This document shows positions 37,092 to 45,131 of a stretch of DNA of 64,000 nucleotides, in pieces. The first letter of the stretch is position 1. Each line of letters begins with the position of its first letter. The position numbers were made by a program, and so were the translations under genes. This DNA comes from Bacillus gaemokensis (GTDB taxonomy: Bacteria > Bacillota > Bacilli > Bacillales > Bacillaceae_G): NCBI RefSeq assembly GCF_001590835.1, contig NZ_LTAQ01000045.1:134795-198794 (forward strand), read 5' to 3'. The notes under the pieces were generated by a model, which saw only the letters and a list, made by a program, of their open reading frames with translations, made no database searches and had not been told where the DNA came from.

Positions 37092-37749
37092 CAATTTTGT
37101 AACCAATGCCCTTTACTGTTTTAATGTAGGAAATATCTAATTTTTTTCTTATGTTTTTAATGTGTGTATCAATTATTCGTGTTTCTCCGTGATACTCGTA
37201 TCCCCAAACTTTTTCTACAATACTTTCTCTTGTAAGTACTTTTTTCTCATTTTGAAGTAGTAGTTGCAGAATTTCGAATTCTTTTGTCGTTAAGGGGATT
37301 TCAACCTTATTTACATATACTTTATATGCATCACTATCGACATGTATTTCTTTAAAAACTAAATGATTATCCGTGCTTTGATCATAGCTTCTTCTCATTA
37401 CTGCTTCGACTCGTCTAATCAAAACATGAAAGGAAAAAGGTTTCGTAATATAATCATCGATTCCAAGATCAAATCCCTTCATTTGATCTTGTTCTTCTTC
37501 TAACGCGGTTAGCATAATAATTGGTATATTTGACTGACTTCGAATCATTTTGGCAACTTCAAATCCATTAAGGTTTGGCATCATCACATCTAGAAGAATT
37601 AAATCAAAAGATTGCTTATTAAATTGCTTCATGCCCTCTAATCCATCTGATGCAACTGCAACAGTATACTGTTGTGTCATTAAAAACTGTTTAATTAATT
37701 CCTGAATTTCTTGATCATCCTCTACCACAAGAATATGATAGTTCATCAT
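37084..37749 (-). CDS. OmpR/PhoB-family response regulator of the exporter locus
   Basis: A 221-residue regulator with receiver domain (acidic pocket Asp11-Asp12, phospho-acceptor Asp54 in LLDVMMPN, Lys in MLTALEEEQ... IDDYITKPF) and a winged-helix output domain ending IKTVKGIGYKID. GAGGTGATATA precedes the ATG at 37749, which is preferred to the longer frame from 37770. Its own promoter carries the same 22-bp box as the ABC exporter promoter, so it probably regulates both transcription units. Confidence 0.93.
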   Translation of the reverse strand: MMNYHILVVEDDQEIQELIKQFLMTQQYTVAVASDGLEGMKQFNKQSFDLILLDVMMPNLNGFEVAKMIRSQSNIPIIMLTALEEEQDQMKGFDLGIDDYITKPFSFHVLIRRVEAVMRRSYDQSTDNHLVFKEIHVDSDAYKVYVNKVEIPLTTKEFEILQLLLQNEKKVLTRESIVEKVWGYEYHGETRIIDTHIKNIRKKLDISYIKTVKGIGYKIDE

Positions 37750-37780
37750 TATATCACCTCTCGTAGCCATTATAACCTTA

Positions 37781-37802
37781 CTATCTGGAGTTTATGTGGA
37801 GA
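37781..37802 (-). promoter_or_regulatory. Operator shared with the ABC exporter, response-regulator side
   Basis: Read on the minus strand, the box matches 33419-33440 at 20 of 22 bases. A TATAAT (37769-37774) follows at about the same distance as the -10-like sequence on the exporter side. Confidence 0.7.
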
Positions 37803-38153
37803 CGCATTAGACTATATAGAAAAATTCAAATATGACGTGACCCCTATTATGACGAAAGAGACCAAATTATTAATTAAATATATATAACATTTATTGAACA
37901 CTAAAATATAGAGCCTGTATCGACAATTACCAAGTAATTATCGATACAGGTGTCTTATTAAAAAATGTTTTAGACTATAAAAAAAGTATTAGATCATTAA
38001 AAAATAGTTTTAGACTGAAAAAGGTGCTTTCTATACATGAAAAGAATCCATTTTGAAAAATAGATGAACAGCTCCCTGTCAAGTAGACAGTGGAAATAAT
38101 AAAAAAGTTTAATCGTTTTTTATTATTTGTAACAGACTATCTGTCATTTTCAA
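37803..38153. other. Gene-free region with hairpin and direct repeats
   Basis: Holds a 17-bp-arm hairpin with one mismatch (37914-37950, CCTGTATCGA core) and two related A/T-rich direct repeats built on ATTAAAAAAT and TTTTAGACT (about 37957 and 37999). A dyad, CTGTCAAGTAGACAG, at about 38078 resembles an insertion-sequence end. No gene is seen. Looks like a scar region. Confidence 0.4.
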
Positions 38154-38294
38154 CTACTTCACTTTTAAATCACTCTTGCTTTTTTTGACCTCGATACCAT
38201 CTATAGATGACATCGCATTCATTTCTGTTGACCTTGTTAATTCTTCGGTAGTATTTGCAATTAAATTCATGTTATCAGAAAGATAAAAAAACAT
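38154..38294 (-). pseudogene. 46-codon open fragment, probably the tail of a lost gene
   Basis: The frame reads SDNMNLIANTTEELTRST, then EMNAMSSIDGIEVKKSK, to a TAG at 38154. The composition is protein-like, but no ribosome site precedes the only ATG (38294). I do not recognise the family. Interpreted as a remnant C-terminus in a scarred intergenic region. Confidence 0.3.
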
Positions 38295-38311
38295 GTTGTT
38301 TATTTTTAGAA

Positions 38312-38392
38312 TTGACATGACATTATATTACATCTATACTGTCAGTAACACATTACTGTTAACAACAGTATATTATTACTAACAGTAATAAT
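38312..38392 (+). promoter_or_regulatory. PadR promoter with three nested palindromic operators
   Basis: TTGACA (38312-38317), 17 bp and TATACT (38335-38340) form a near-consensus promoter. Three dyads built on TACTGT or ATTACT follow: TACTG-T-CAGTA (38337-38347, over the -10), TACTGTT-AAC-AACAGTA (38354-38370) and ATTATTACT-AAC-AGTAATAAT (38372-38392). All are perfect. Tight autorepression by PadR is the likely reading. Confidence 0.75.
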
Positions 38393-38451
38393 TTTAATGT
38401 TATGATGACAAAAAATATTTTTTACATTTAATTCAGGAGGTTAGATATTTT

Positions 38452-38793
38452 ATGAAACATACAGGGAGACATACAGGTGCATTTCTTTTGCTGTTTTTAA
38501 CAGAGGGAGATAGCTATGGAGGAAAACTTCTGCAGAAATGTGAAGAAAAACTTCCCGTCAATCCAATTGATAGTGCCATCATATACCGCACTCTAAAAAA
38601 ATTAGAAAAAGAAGGTGCTGTTGAATCTTATTTGGATACATCTGATCAAGATAAGCCAATAAAGATGTACAAAATTACTACAGCCGGAAAAAAACAATTA
38701 GAAGAGTTTCAAATAGATATTGAAGAAAAAATTAAAAATTTATCATTTTTCTTAGACAAATATAAAGACTGGAAAGAGTCTAATCATGATTAA
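38452..38793 (+). CDS. PadR-family transcriptional regulator
   Basis: A 113-residue winged-helix regulator. Residues 10-85 match the PadR fold (FLLLFLTEGDSYGGKLLQ, then AIIYRTLKKLEKEGAVES, then KMYKITTAGKKQLEEF), followed by a short dimerisation helix. AGGAGG precedes the ATG. The promoter holds three perfect palindromes, so autoregulation is likely. The two permease genes overlap or abut it and are surely co-transcribed. PadR proteins often sense small toxic molecules, and the ligand here is unknown. Confidence 0.88.
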   Translation: MKHTGRHTGAFLLLFLTEGDSYGGKLLQKCEEKLPVNPIDSAIIYRTLKKLEKEGAVESYLDTSDQDKPIKMYKITTAGKKQLEEFQIDIEEKIKNLSFFLDKYKDWKESNHD

Positions 38794-39268
38794 TGGCGCT
38801 ATCCTTTACTCTTTAGCCATTATTCTTATCTGTATTTCTTTTGTGAAGGATCGGAATAAAACAAAAGATGCGCTATTCAAGTCATGGAAAATGTTTCGTA
38901 ATCTTATACCTGACATGTTATCAATTATGCTTTTCGTTGGACTATCACTCTCTATATTAACGCCTTCCTTCATTTCTTCCATCATTGGGGAAAAATCTGG
39001 ATTCATCGGTATTGTTTATTCAGCAATAATTGGCTCTGTTGCACTCATTCCAAGCTTTGTTGTGTTTCCTCTTGGAAATACATTAGTCCAGAATGGTGCG
39101 GGCCTTCCTCAAGTTGCGGCATTAATGTCTACATTAATGTCAGTAGGAATCACAACTTTACCTATGGAACAAAAGATATTTGGGCGAAGTTTTGCTTATT
39201 CTCGTAATGCATCTGCATTGTTAATGTCTCTCATATTCTCATATATTATTTGGGTGGTGATGGCATGA
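38786..39268 (+). CDS. Half-size permease, first subunit
   Basis: A 160-residue protein with four or five membrane helices. It resembles one half of the predicted permease family PF03773 (ArsP-like), which usually has both halves in one chain of over 300 residues. The shared core here is SFVVFPLGNTLVQNGA. It overlaps the PadR gene by 8 bp, and its TGA overlaps the next start (ATGA). Function by family is efflux of an unknown compound. The cysteines of arsenical permeases are not seen. Confidence 0.7.
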   Translation: MINGAILYSLAIILICISFVKDRNKTKDALFKSWKMFRNLIPDMLSIMLFVGLSLSILTPSFISSIIGEKSGFIGIVYSAIIGSVALIPSFVVFPLGNTLVQNGAGLPQVAALMSTLMSVGITTLPMEQKIFGRSFAYSRNASALLMSLIFSYIIWVVMA

Positions 39269-39792
39269 ATGAGCTAAGAAAATATCGTTTCTTTTTCATT
39301 TTACTATTCGGGCTCATTATATTAACTTTTGTAAACCAATCGTTGGGATGGAACGCATTTCAATTAACAGGAAAAAGTATTTTAGATATGCTGTTTCTAC
39401 TTCCTCCTGTCTTAATATTCGTAGGGTTGCTTGACCAGTGGGTGAAGAAAGAAACATTAATTAAATATATGGGGAAAAATTCTGGCATCTATGGCATCTT
39501 GTTCTCCCTATTATTAGGAGGAATTGCAGCTGGTCCCCTCTATGTTGCTTTTCCAATCGCGGCACTTTTATTAAAAAAAGGAGCGAGCATACGATACATT
39601 ATATTTTTTCTAGGAGTTTGGACAACTGCAAAATTACCAGTTATGGTGTATGAATTTGCTTCATTTGGAGCTAAATTTACACTCATTCACATTTGTTTTG
39701 GTCTATTATTTTTCTATTTAATGGGTATTATTTATGAGAAGTTTTATGACCAACGACAACTGTTAAAGTATGATATAACTAAAGAAATTTAG
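39265..39792 (+). CDS. Half-size permease, second subunit
   Basis: A 175-residue membrane protein with about five helices, related to the second half of PF03773-type permeases. Its core GGIAAGPLYVAFPIAALLLKKGA parallels the SFVVFPLGNTLVQNGA core of the upstream protein. I chose the ATG at 39265, which overlaps the upstream stop (ATGA), over the frame start at 39250. The two products probably assemble as a heterodimer under PadR control. No substrate can be named. Confidence 0.7.
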   Translation: MNELRKYRFFFILLFGLIILTFVNQSLGWNAFQLTGKSILDMLFLLPPVLIFVGLLDQWVKKETLIKYMGKNSGIYGILFSLLLGGIAAGPLYVAFPIAALLLKKGASIRYIIFFLGVWTTAKLPVMVYEFASFGAKFTLIHICFGLLFFYLMGIIYEKFYDQRQLLKYDITKEI

Positions 39793-40288
39793 ATTTAGAT
39801 CAATAAGTCTTTAAGCCCTTCCACCCCAGATTCTTTTGTAGCTGTAACCTTTAAAGATATGATGGTACATCTTTTTTGCAAACGGTATGACTTTATTTCA
39901 AAGCTACAATAGAATCTTTTTGTGGTATATAAAATATGTACATTCATTCCGCTATATTTTTGTAGGGGAATGGACTTTTCGGAGAAATCCTTGAGGTTGT
40001 GCTTTTTTGCACAGAAGTTTGGGAGGGTAGGCTTTTGCCTAGTTAAGCTCCAGAAATTGGAGGATGTATGAGTAAAAAGTCCTATATACAAATTCAATCT
40101 CAAATACTCCTTAAACTAACCGTTAAATTATAACATTATTCAGTTTTTTTAGCCGTATTGAAAAATCCTTGCCAATTTAACAAACTCTCCAATTCTTCTA
40201 TATAAATCTATTTGTATTTTCAACATACAAGTTATGGCTTTGAAAACAAACGAAGATCCCCACTCATTTCCTCCTTTTGTTCTCACAT
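39793..40288. other. Gene-free region after the PadR operon
   Basis: About 500 bp without a supported gene. A minus-strand frame (39795-40103) lacks a ribosome site. Only its end (KVTATKESGVEGLKDLLI) looks protein-like, so it may be a remnant C-terminus. No terminator for the permease operon stands out. Confidence 0.35.
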
Positions 40289-40378
40289 GGCATGGGGCTA
40301 AAAAAGGACCTGACCGCTTCTACGCACGGTCGGATGCTCTCTCCAAACTAAAAAGAAATGGTTTTCTATCTTTTTTAC
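40289..40378 (+). repeat. Interspersed repeat of about 90 bp, copy A
   Basis: Shares GGCATGGGGCTAAAAAAGGA and the following tract with 58513-58602 (about 46 of the first 53 bases equal). This copy forms a GACCG/CGGTC hairpin. Both copies are intergenic and in plus orientation. Probably a B. cereus-group dispersed repeat. I cannot name the family. Confidence 0.6.
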
Positions 40379-40388
40379 ATATTTGAAA

Positions 40389-40416
40389 AAGCCTAAAGGA
40401 TCACTCCCCTAGGCTT
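40389..40416 (-). terminator. yhgE terminator
   Basis: AAGCCTA and TAGGCTT pair across a 14-nt loop at the yhgE stop, followed on the minus strand by TTTTTC. Confidence 0.7.
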
Positions 40417-43093
40417 CTATCGATTTCTCTTCTACTATATTTCTAAATTGACGCTTATGCATCCAAGTTAACGAACCTATTGTTCCGAGTGATAACAGAA
40501 CGATAAAGATCATTAAAATACCAGCATTTTGCCACATAAAGTCGAAGTCTCCACTTGATACCACCGCTTTAAAACCAGATACAGAATATGTCATCGGTAA
40601 CCAAGCGTTAAAGTATTGTAAAAACTTCGGAATTAACTCAAGTGGGAATGTACCCGCACTTGTTGTTAACTGCAGAATTAAGGTTAAAATCGCAATAAAT
40701 CGTCCTGCATCTCCAAATGCTGTTACTAAGCACTGAATTAATGCAATAAATGATAGACTTGTAAGAATACTAAATAAAATGAAGTATGGAACACTCTTTA
40801 CTTCCACACCTAATCCTAACAGCAGTACTAAATCTGCAACTAAAGCTTGGATAATACCTACTGATAATAAAACACCAAATTTACTAATAAACCAACTAAA
40901 TCCCGATTTCGGAATACCTACTGTATCACGCAGTGGATATACAATGGATAAAAGAAGCGCCCCAACGAATAGACCAAGAGATAAGAAATATGGTGTAAAT
41001 CCTGTTCCGTAGTTTGGTACTTCTGACATCTTCTCCGTTTGTACTTTCACTGGATCTGCAAACATGTCGTATGTTTTATCAGTTCCTTTTACTTCACCTG
41101 TTTTCTCAGCACCCTCACCAAGTTTTGCAGCGAGTTCATTTGTTCCGTCATTTACTTTGACTAAACCATCTGTTACTTTTTCAGATCCGTCTGCTAGTTT
41201 GTTTACTCCGTCGATTAATTGATTGGAACCGTTTGACATTGTTCCTAAGCCATTTGTTACTTGGCTTGAGCCATCTGCTAATGTTCCTAAGCCATTTGTT
41301 ACTTGGCTTGAGCCATCTGCTAATGTTCCTAAGCCATTCGTTACTTGACTAGAGCCATCTGCTAATTGATTAACACCTGTAATTAATTGACCTGAACCTG
41401 TTGATAATGTACCTATCCCTCCATTTAACTTACCTGCACCATTTGTTAGTTCACTTACTCCATTTACAAGTTTCGGACCATTTTCAGCTAATTGACTAAC
41501 ACCATCATTCAATTGCTTACTTCCTGATGCTAATCGATCGGCTCCAGATTTTGCCGCATCTAACCCTTTACCAAATTCTTGGAACTTAGCAACGAATTCA
41601 TTTTGTCCTTTTGTTAACTCATTCACACCAGCGACTAAGCCATTTAGCTTCTCTGGATTTGGTAATTTCGCTTGTAATCCTTTTGTTGTTGCATTTACTT
41701 TTTCTTGTAACTGCGACACTTCTACTTTTAATTGACTTGTTGCACTTGCTACTCCAGCTGATTTCTTTTGAACGCTAGTTGTACTATTCGTAGCATTCGT
41801 TATAAAAGGGGTTAATTGGTCTTGATATTCTTTTGGTAAACTTTCAATTTGTTTTTTCAGAGCAGCTACGTCTTGTGTTGCTTTATTCGCCTCCTCTGCA
41901 TTAGACAGAGAAACTGCGTCTAATCGACTTATATTGTCTGCTGCGTCATCTACCTCTTTATTTGCTTTTTGTATTGCCGCTGGTATTTCTTGCATGTCTG
42001 AGAATCCAGTTACAGCATTTTGCAATTGATTATTTAATCCTTGTAAACCTTTTTGAATTTTTTGTGCACCTTGTTCTAATTGCCCTTGCGCACCGTTAAG
42101 TGTTCCCACGCCGCTCGAAAGATCAGCAGTACCTTTTTGTAATTCATTAGAACCGGATGAAGCACGTTTTAAACCAGCATTAAACTCAATTGATTTGCCT
42201 GTTAATTCTTTTAAACCACCATATAATTGACCTGAACCATTAGAAAGATCGCCTATTCCTTTTTGTAGTTCGCTAGATTTATTAACTAATAAGTTTAAAC
42301 CGTCTGTTACTTTTCCAGAACCATTTAATAGCTTATTTGCACCGTCTGTTACCTTGCCAGAACCATCTAATAGTTTATTTGCACCATCTGTTACCTTGCC
42401 AGAACCATCTTGTAATTTGTTGACTCCAACTACCATCTCTCCAGACTTCCCTTGCAGCGTATGCAAGCCATCTGTTACCTTGCCAGAACCATCTTGTAAC
42501 TCTCCAGCTCCATCATGTAACTTATTCGCTCCATCCGCTCCATCAGCGAGACCTTGTGAAACATCTTTTATCGAATCAAACATTTTCTCTGCATACGTTT
42601 TTGTTAATGTACTCGATACTTCACCTTTAATTTTTTCAATGGCTGTTCCACCAATTTGTGAAGATAAGAAGTTTAAGCTTTCATTTGGAATATATTCTAA
42701 GTTTAATGGTTTTGGATTTTCTTTTAACAGCGTTGTCGCATTGTCTGAGAAATTATCTGGAATACGAACTAGCATATAGTATTTCCTGTTCTCCATTCCT
42801 TCTCTCGCTGTTTTTTCACTAACAAACTCCCATTTGAAACTTTTATTATCTTTTAATTTATCTACGAGTCCTTTACCAACCTCAATTGGTTTGCCATCAA
42901 ATACTGCACCTTGATCTAGATTCACTACCGCGACCGGCAAATCATCTAACTGTTCATATGGATCCCAAAACGCCCATAAAAACATCCCCGCATATAAAAG
43001 TGGTACAAATAAAACGGCTATAATGGGTATTAAAATTTTTTTACTTTTTATAATCTCTACAAATTCCTTACCAAGTAACGTAAATCCTTTCAT
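40409..43093 (-). CDS. yhgE: YhgE/Pip family membrane protein
   Basis: An 894-residue protein of the YhgE/Pip (phage infection protein) family. One N-terminal helix (about residues 20-40) and about five C-terminal helices (from about residue 715) flank a very long extracellular segment. That segment is built of repeats with LxDGSxKVTDG and LADGSSQVTNG units, typical of these proteins, and is predicted to form a long fibre. The C-terminus resembles ABC-2 permeases. In other Firmicutes, Pip serves as a phage receptor and YhgE-like proteins are tied to type VII secretion. Four matching operators link it to the upstream TetR gene. Tandem 42-bp units suggest length variation. Confidence 0.9.
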   Translation of the reverse strand: MKGFTLLGKEFVEIIKSKKILIPIIAVLFVPLLYAGMFLWAFWDPYEQLDDLPVAVVNLDQGAVFDGKPIEVGKGLVDKLKDNKSFKWEFVSEKTAREGMENRKYYMLVRIPDNFSDNATTLLKENPKPLNLEYIPNESLNFLSSQIGGTAIEKIKGEVSSTLTKTYAEKMFDSIKDVSQGLADGADGANKLHDGAGELQDGSGKVTDGLHTLQGKSGEMVVGVNKLQDGSGKVTDGANKLLDGSGKVTDGANKLLNGSGKVTDGLNLLVNKSSELQKGIGDLSNGSGQLYGGLKELTGKSIEFNAGLKRASSGSNELQKGTADLSSGVGTLNGAQGQLEQGAQKIQKGLQGLNNQLQNAVTGFSDMQEIPAAIQKANKEVDDAADNISRLDAVSLSNAEEANKATQDVAALKKQIESLPKEYQDQLTPFITNATNSTTSVQKKSAGVASATSQLKVEVSQLQEKVNATTKGLQAKLPNPEKLNGLVAGVNELTKGQNEFVAKFQEFGKGLDAAKSGADRLASGSKQLNDGVSQLAENGPKLVNGVSELTNGAGKLNGGIGTLSTGSGQLITGVNQLADGSSQVTNGLGTLADGSSQVTNGLGTLADGSSQVTNGLGTMSNGSNQLIDGVNKLADGSEKVTDGLVKVNDGTNELAAKLGEGAEKTGEVKGTDKTYDMFADPVKVQTEKMSEVPNYGTGFTPYFLSLGLFVGALLLSIVYPLRDTVGIPKSGFSWFISKFGVLLSVGIIQALVADLVLLLGLGVEVKSVPYFILFSILTSLSFIALIQCLVTAFGDAGRFIAILTLILQLTTSAGTFPLELIPKFLQYFNAWLPMTYSVSGFKAVVSSGDFDFMWQNAGILMIFIVLLSLGTIGSLTWMHKRQFRNIVEEKSIEA
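41241..41366. repeat. Three tandem 42-bp units inside yhgE
   Basis: Units at 41241-41282 and 41283-41324 are identical and the third (41325-41366) differs at three bases. Each encodes a 14-residue LxTLADGSSQVTNG-type unit. A second, more diverged set of 42-bp units lies at about 42280-42500. Confidence 0.9.
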
Positions 43094-43115
43094 AAATCCT
43101 CCCCCTCGTAATAGT

Positions 43116-43138
43116 TGACTACTTTGTTCATACGGTCA
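43116..43138. promoter_or_regulatory. YhgD-type operator 1 (yhgE promoter)
   Basis: Read on the minus strand, TGACCGTAT-N8-TAGTCA, a 23-bp partial dyad, 22 bp ahead of the yhgE start codon. One of four matching sites. Confidence 0.7.
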
Positions 43139-43235
43139 TTTTATAACAAATAAAAAGACTATAGCATGTTATATATATTACCTAGCCCTAACTTTTATGA
43201 TCTAATTTTTATATTATGTTTCTTTTTATTTTAAA

Positions 43236-43258
43236 TGACCGTTTAATCCACCTAGTCA
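43236..43258. promoter_or_regulatory. YhgD-type operator 2
   Basis: TGACCGTTT-N8-TAGTCA, 23 bp, mid-way between yhgD and yhgE. Confidence 0.7.
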
Positions 43259-43333
43259 ATGCAAACAAATAAAATGATCTTTTTGATAATCGTATATACT
43301 TAATCTGCTGTTTTTTATATCCCCTCTCACTTT

Positions 43334-43356
43334 TGACCATTTTATTTAATTAGTCA
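43334..43356. promoter_or_regulatory. YhgD-type operator 3
   Basis: TGACCATTT-N8-TAGTCA, 23 bp, 27 bp past the yhgD stop, in the yhgE upstream region. Confidence 0.7.
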
Positions 43357-43382
43357 TTTTTATATATAATAAAAGGATTATC

Positions 43383-43955
43383 TTAATTTGACAATCCTTT
43401 TAATAAATAAAGTTCGAAAAGCTCTGCAATTCTCTCTTTTTCTAATGGTTTATGATTTTTTTCCCAATCAAAGATCAGTGATACATATAGTCGAAGCATA
43501 ATAAATGCCGTGATTTCTGGGTCACATTTACTAATCTCGCCTTTTTCAATCGCGATTTCTAAATAGGATTGAATAACAGATACAATTTCAACATCAACTT
43601 GCTGCATAACCTCTTGTACTTCTTTCGTTCCCATATCTCGCTCTTCTTGAATGAGTTTAATCATGAGCTGATGTTCTTTTCTAAACTCTAAAATGCTATA
43701 TAATGCTCTATGTACATTTTCAAAAAATGAAACTTCTGGACGAATTGCTTCTTTTGCAACTTGCTTCATTTCTGTAATTAAATTAGAAATAATTTCTCCG
43801 AATAATTCCTCTTTGTTTTTGAAAAAAGTATAAATCGTTCCTTTTCCGACATTCGCTAGTTTAGCAACTTGATCCATTGTTGTTGCCTTATAGCCAAAAG
43901 CTGAAAAAGATTTTGTCGCAGCTTCAATGATAGAACGTTTTCGATCTACTGCCAC
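43383..43955 (-). CDS. yhgD: TetR-family regulator YhgD
   Basis: A 190-residue TetR-type repressor. The helix-turn-helix sits at about residues 25-45 (TTMDQVAKLANVGKGTIYTF), followed by an all-helical ligand/dimer domain. GGAGGTGAAGAT precedes the GTG start. The gene lies directly upstream of yhgE, as in B. subtilis. Three identical-format operators stand in the 290-bp gap before yhgE and one covers its own promoter. This strongly suggests that it represses both. No ligand can be inferred. Confidence 0.9.
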   Translation of the reverse strand: MAVDRKRSIIEAATKSFSAFGYKATTMDQVAKLANVGKGTIYTFFKNKEELFGEIISNLITEMKQVAKEAIRPEVSFFENVHRALYSILEFRKEHQLMIKLIQEERDMGTKEVQEVMQQVDVEIVSVIQSYLEIAIEKGEISKCDPEITAFIMLRLYVSLIFDWEKNHKPLEKERIAELFELYLLKGLSN

Positions 43956-43971
43956 ATCTTCACCTCCAAAA

Positions 43972-43994
43972 TGACCATTTGGATAATATAGTCA
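43972..43994. promoter_or_regulatory. YhgD-type operator 4 (yhgD promoter)
   Basis: TGACCATTT-N8-TAGTCA, 23 bp, 17 bp ahead of the yhgD start codon. Confidence 0.7.
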
Positions 43995-44271
43995 ATTAGT
44001 ACACTTTTGATATTATCACAGTCTTCCATTGTATACAAGTTCTCTTTTTATTTATTCCCAGTATAAAAAATTCCAGTCTATCAATTGTTTTTTATTCACA
44101 ATCAATTACTATAATACTGTCATAGTGTATCAAAAAGAGAGTGGAAATGAAAAGGTAAAAAAACACTTCTTTTTTTATATAATCAACATGAAAAAACAAG
44201 AAAATCTTTACAAATAATAGTAGTATAGAACATAGACATATTTATTACATTTAGTGGGGGCTAAATCAAAC
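43995..44271. other. Intergenic region ahead of the ABC-2-like permease
   Basis: About 280 bp of A/T-rich sequence. A 62-codon frame at 44029 lacks a ribosome site. A possible promoter (TTTACA with TATAGA about 17 bp later) lies near 44209-44230. Nothing else is seen. Confidence 0.3.
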
Positions 44272-45129
44272 ATGATGCATGCACTTCGTTTAAATATAAA
44301 GCAAGCCTTTTTGAATCGGATTTCGATGAGTTTCTTTTTCAGTATGTTCGTTCTTATTTTAATTTATCATTATTACTATGTCATACAATACATAGGAGAC
44401 ATACCTGATAATGTTGTAACCACTGCATATAAATGGATTGGCTTTCGTGATAATGAGATGGATGTTTATTTATTATTAATGCCTGTTATCGCTTCTTTAC
44501 CATTTAGTACGAGCTATAACTCTGATAAATCGGATGGTTTTAAATCATTTATAAGTAGAGAGATTCCTATATTCCCCTATCTATTCACGAAATATATCGT
44601 TACATTTTTTTCTGGTGGAATTCTTTATATTTTTCCGTTTTTGTTTTCTTTATTACTTTGTAAACTAACAATACCAGATGGCATGCCACCATTAACCTCT
44701 GAGATTATAAACAATAACGGTATGTTTGCATCACTATACTACACTTCTCCTATCACTTATATTTCCCTGTATATTGGGATTAATTTTTTGTTTGCAGGTT
44801 TAATGGCTGTATTAGGATTAGCTGCATCTATATGGTCAAAAAAAGATTACATGGCTATTTTATTTCCATTTGCCGTTAGCTCACTTCCCTATGTAATTTT
44901 AAATGTTATATTCCCTACCATCGGGGGTGCACCTATTCATTTATATGATCCAAAGCAACCACTGCAAGGAATGTCACCTTATGTTTTAAGCATACAATGC
45001 ATGCTATTTTTATTAATTAGCTTATTTATGTATATAAAAGGTGTACAAAAAGATAACAAAAAATATATGCGAAGACTACAAAAAAGAATGAGATGCAAAG
45101 AATCCATTGGAAAATCAATAAATTTATAA
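44272..45129 (+). CDS. Orphan ABC-2-type permease-like membrane protein
   Basis: A protein of about 285 residues with six predicted helices, resembling the permease subunit of ABC-2 exporters. Segments lie near residues 16-36, 66-84, 107-134, 160-190, 200-220 and 240-262. No ATPase gene adjoins it, so it would need a partner from elsewhere. GTGGGGGC lies about 10 bp ahead of the ATG at 44272. The frame opens at 44254. The basic tail (RRLQKRMRCKESIGKS) is cytoplasmic. Family assignment is moderate and no substrate is known. Confidence 0.65.
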   Translation: MMHALRLNIKQAFLNRISMSFFFSMFVLILIYHYYYVIQYIGDIPDNVVTTAYKWIGFRDNEMDVYLLLMPVIASLPFSTSYNSDKSDGFKSFISREIPIFPYLFTKYIVTFFSGGILYIFPFLFSLLLCKLTIPDGMPPLTSEIINNNGMFASLYYTSPITYISLYIGINFLFAGLMAVLGLAASIWSKKDYMAILFPFAVSSLPYVILNVIFPTIGGAPIHLYDPKQPLQGMSPYVLSIQCMLFLLISLFMYIKGVQKDNKKYMRRLQKRMRCKESIGKSINL

Positions 45130-45131
45130 TA

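Noticed and set aside
37957-38025. CRISPR-like array
   Set aside because: Only two imperfect A/T-rich repeats with one spacer and no cas genes nearby.
44029-44217. 62-codon plus-strand frame
   Set aside because: No ribosome site, A/T-driven composition, and it overlaps the region expected to hold the downstream promoter.
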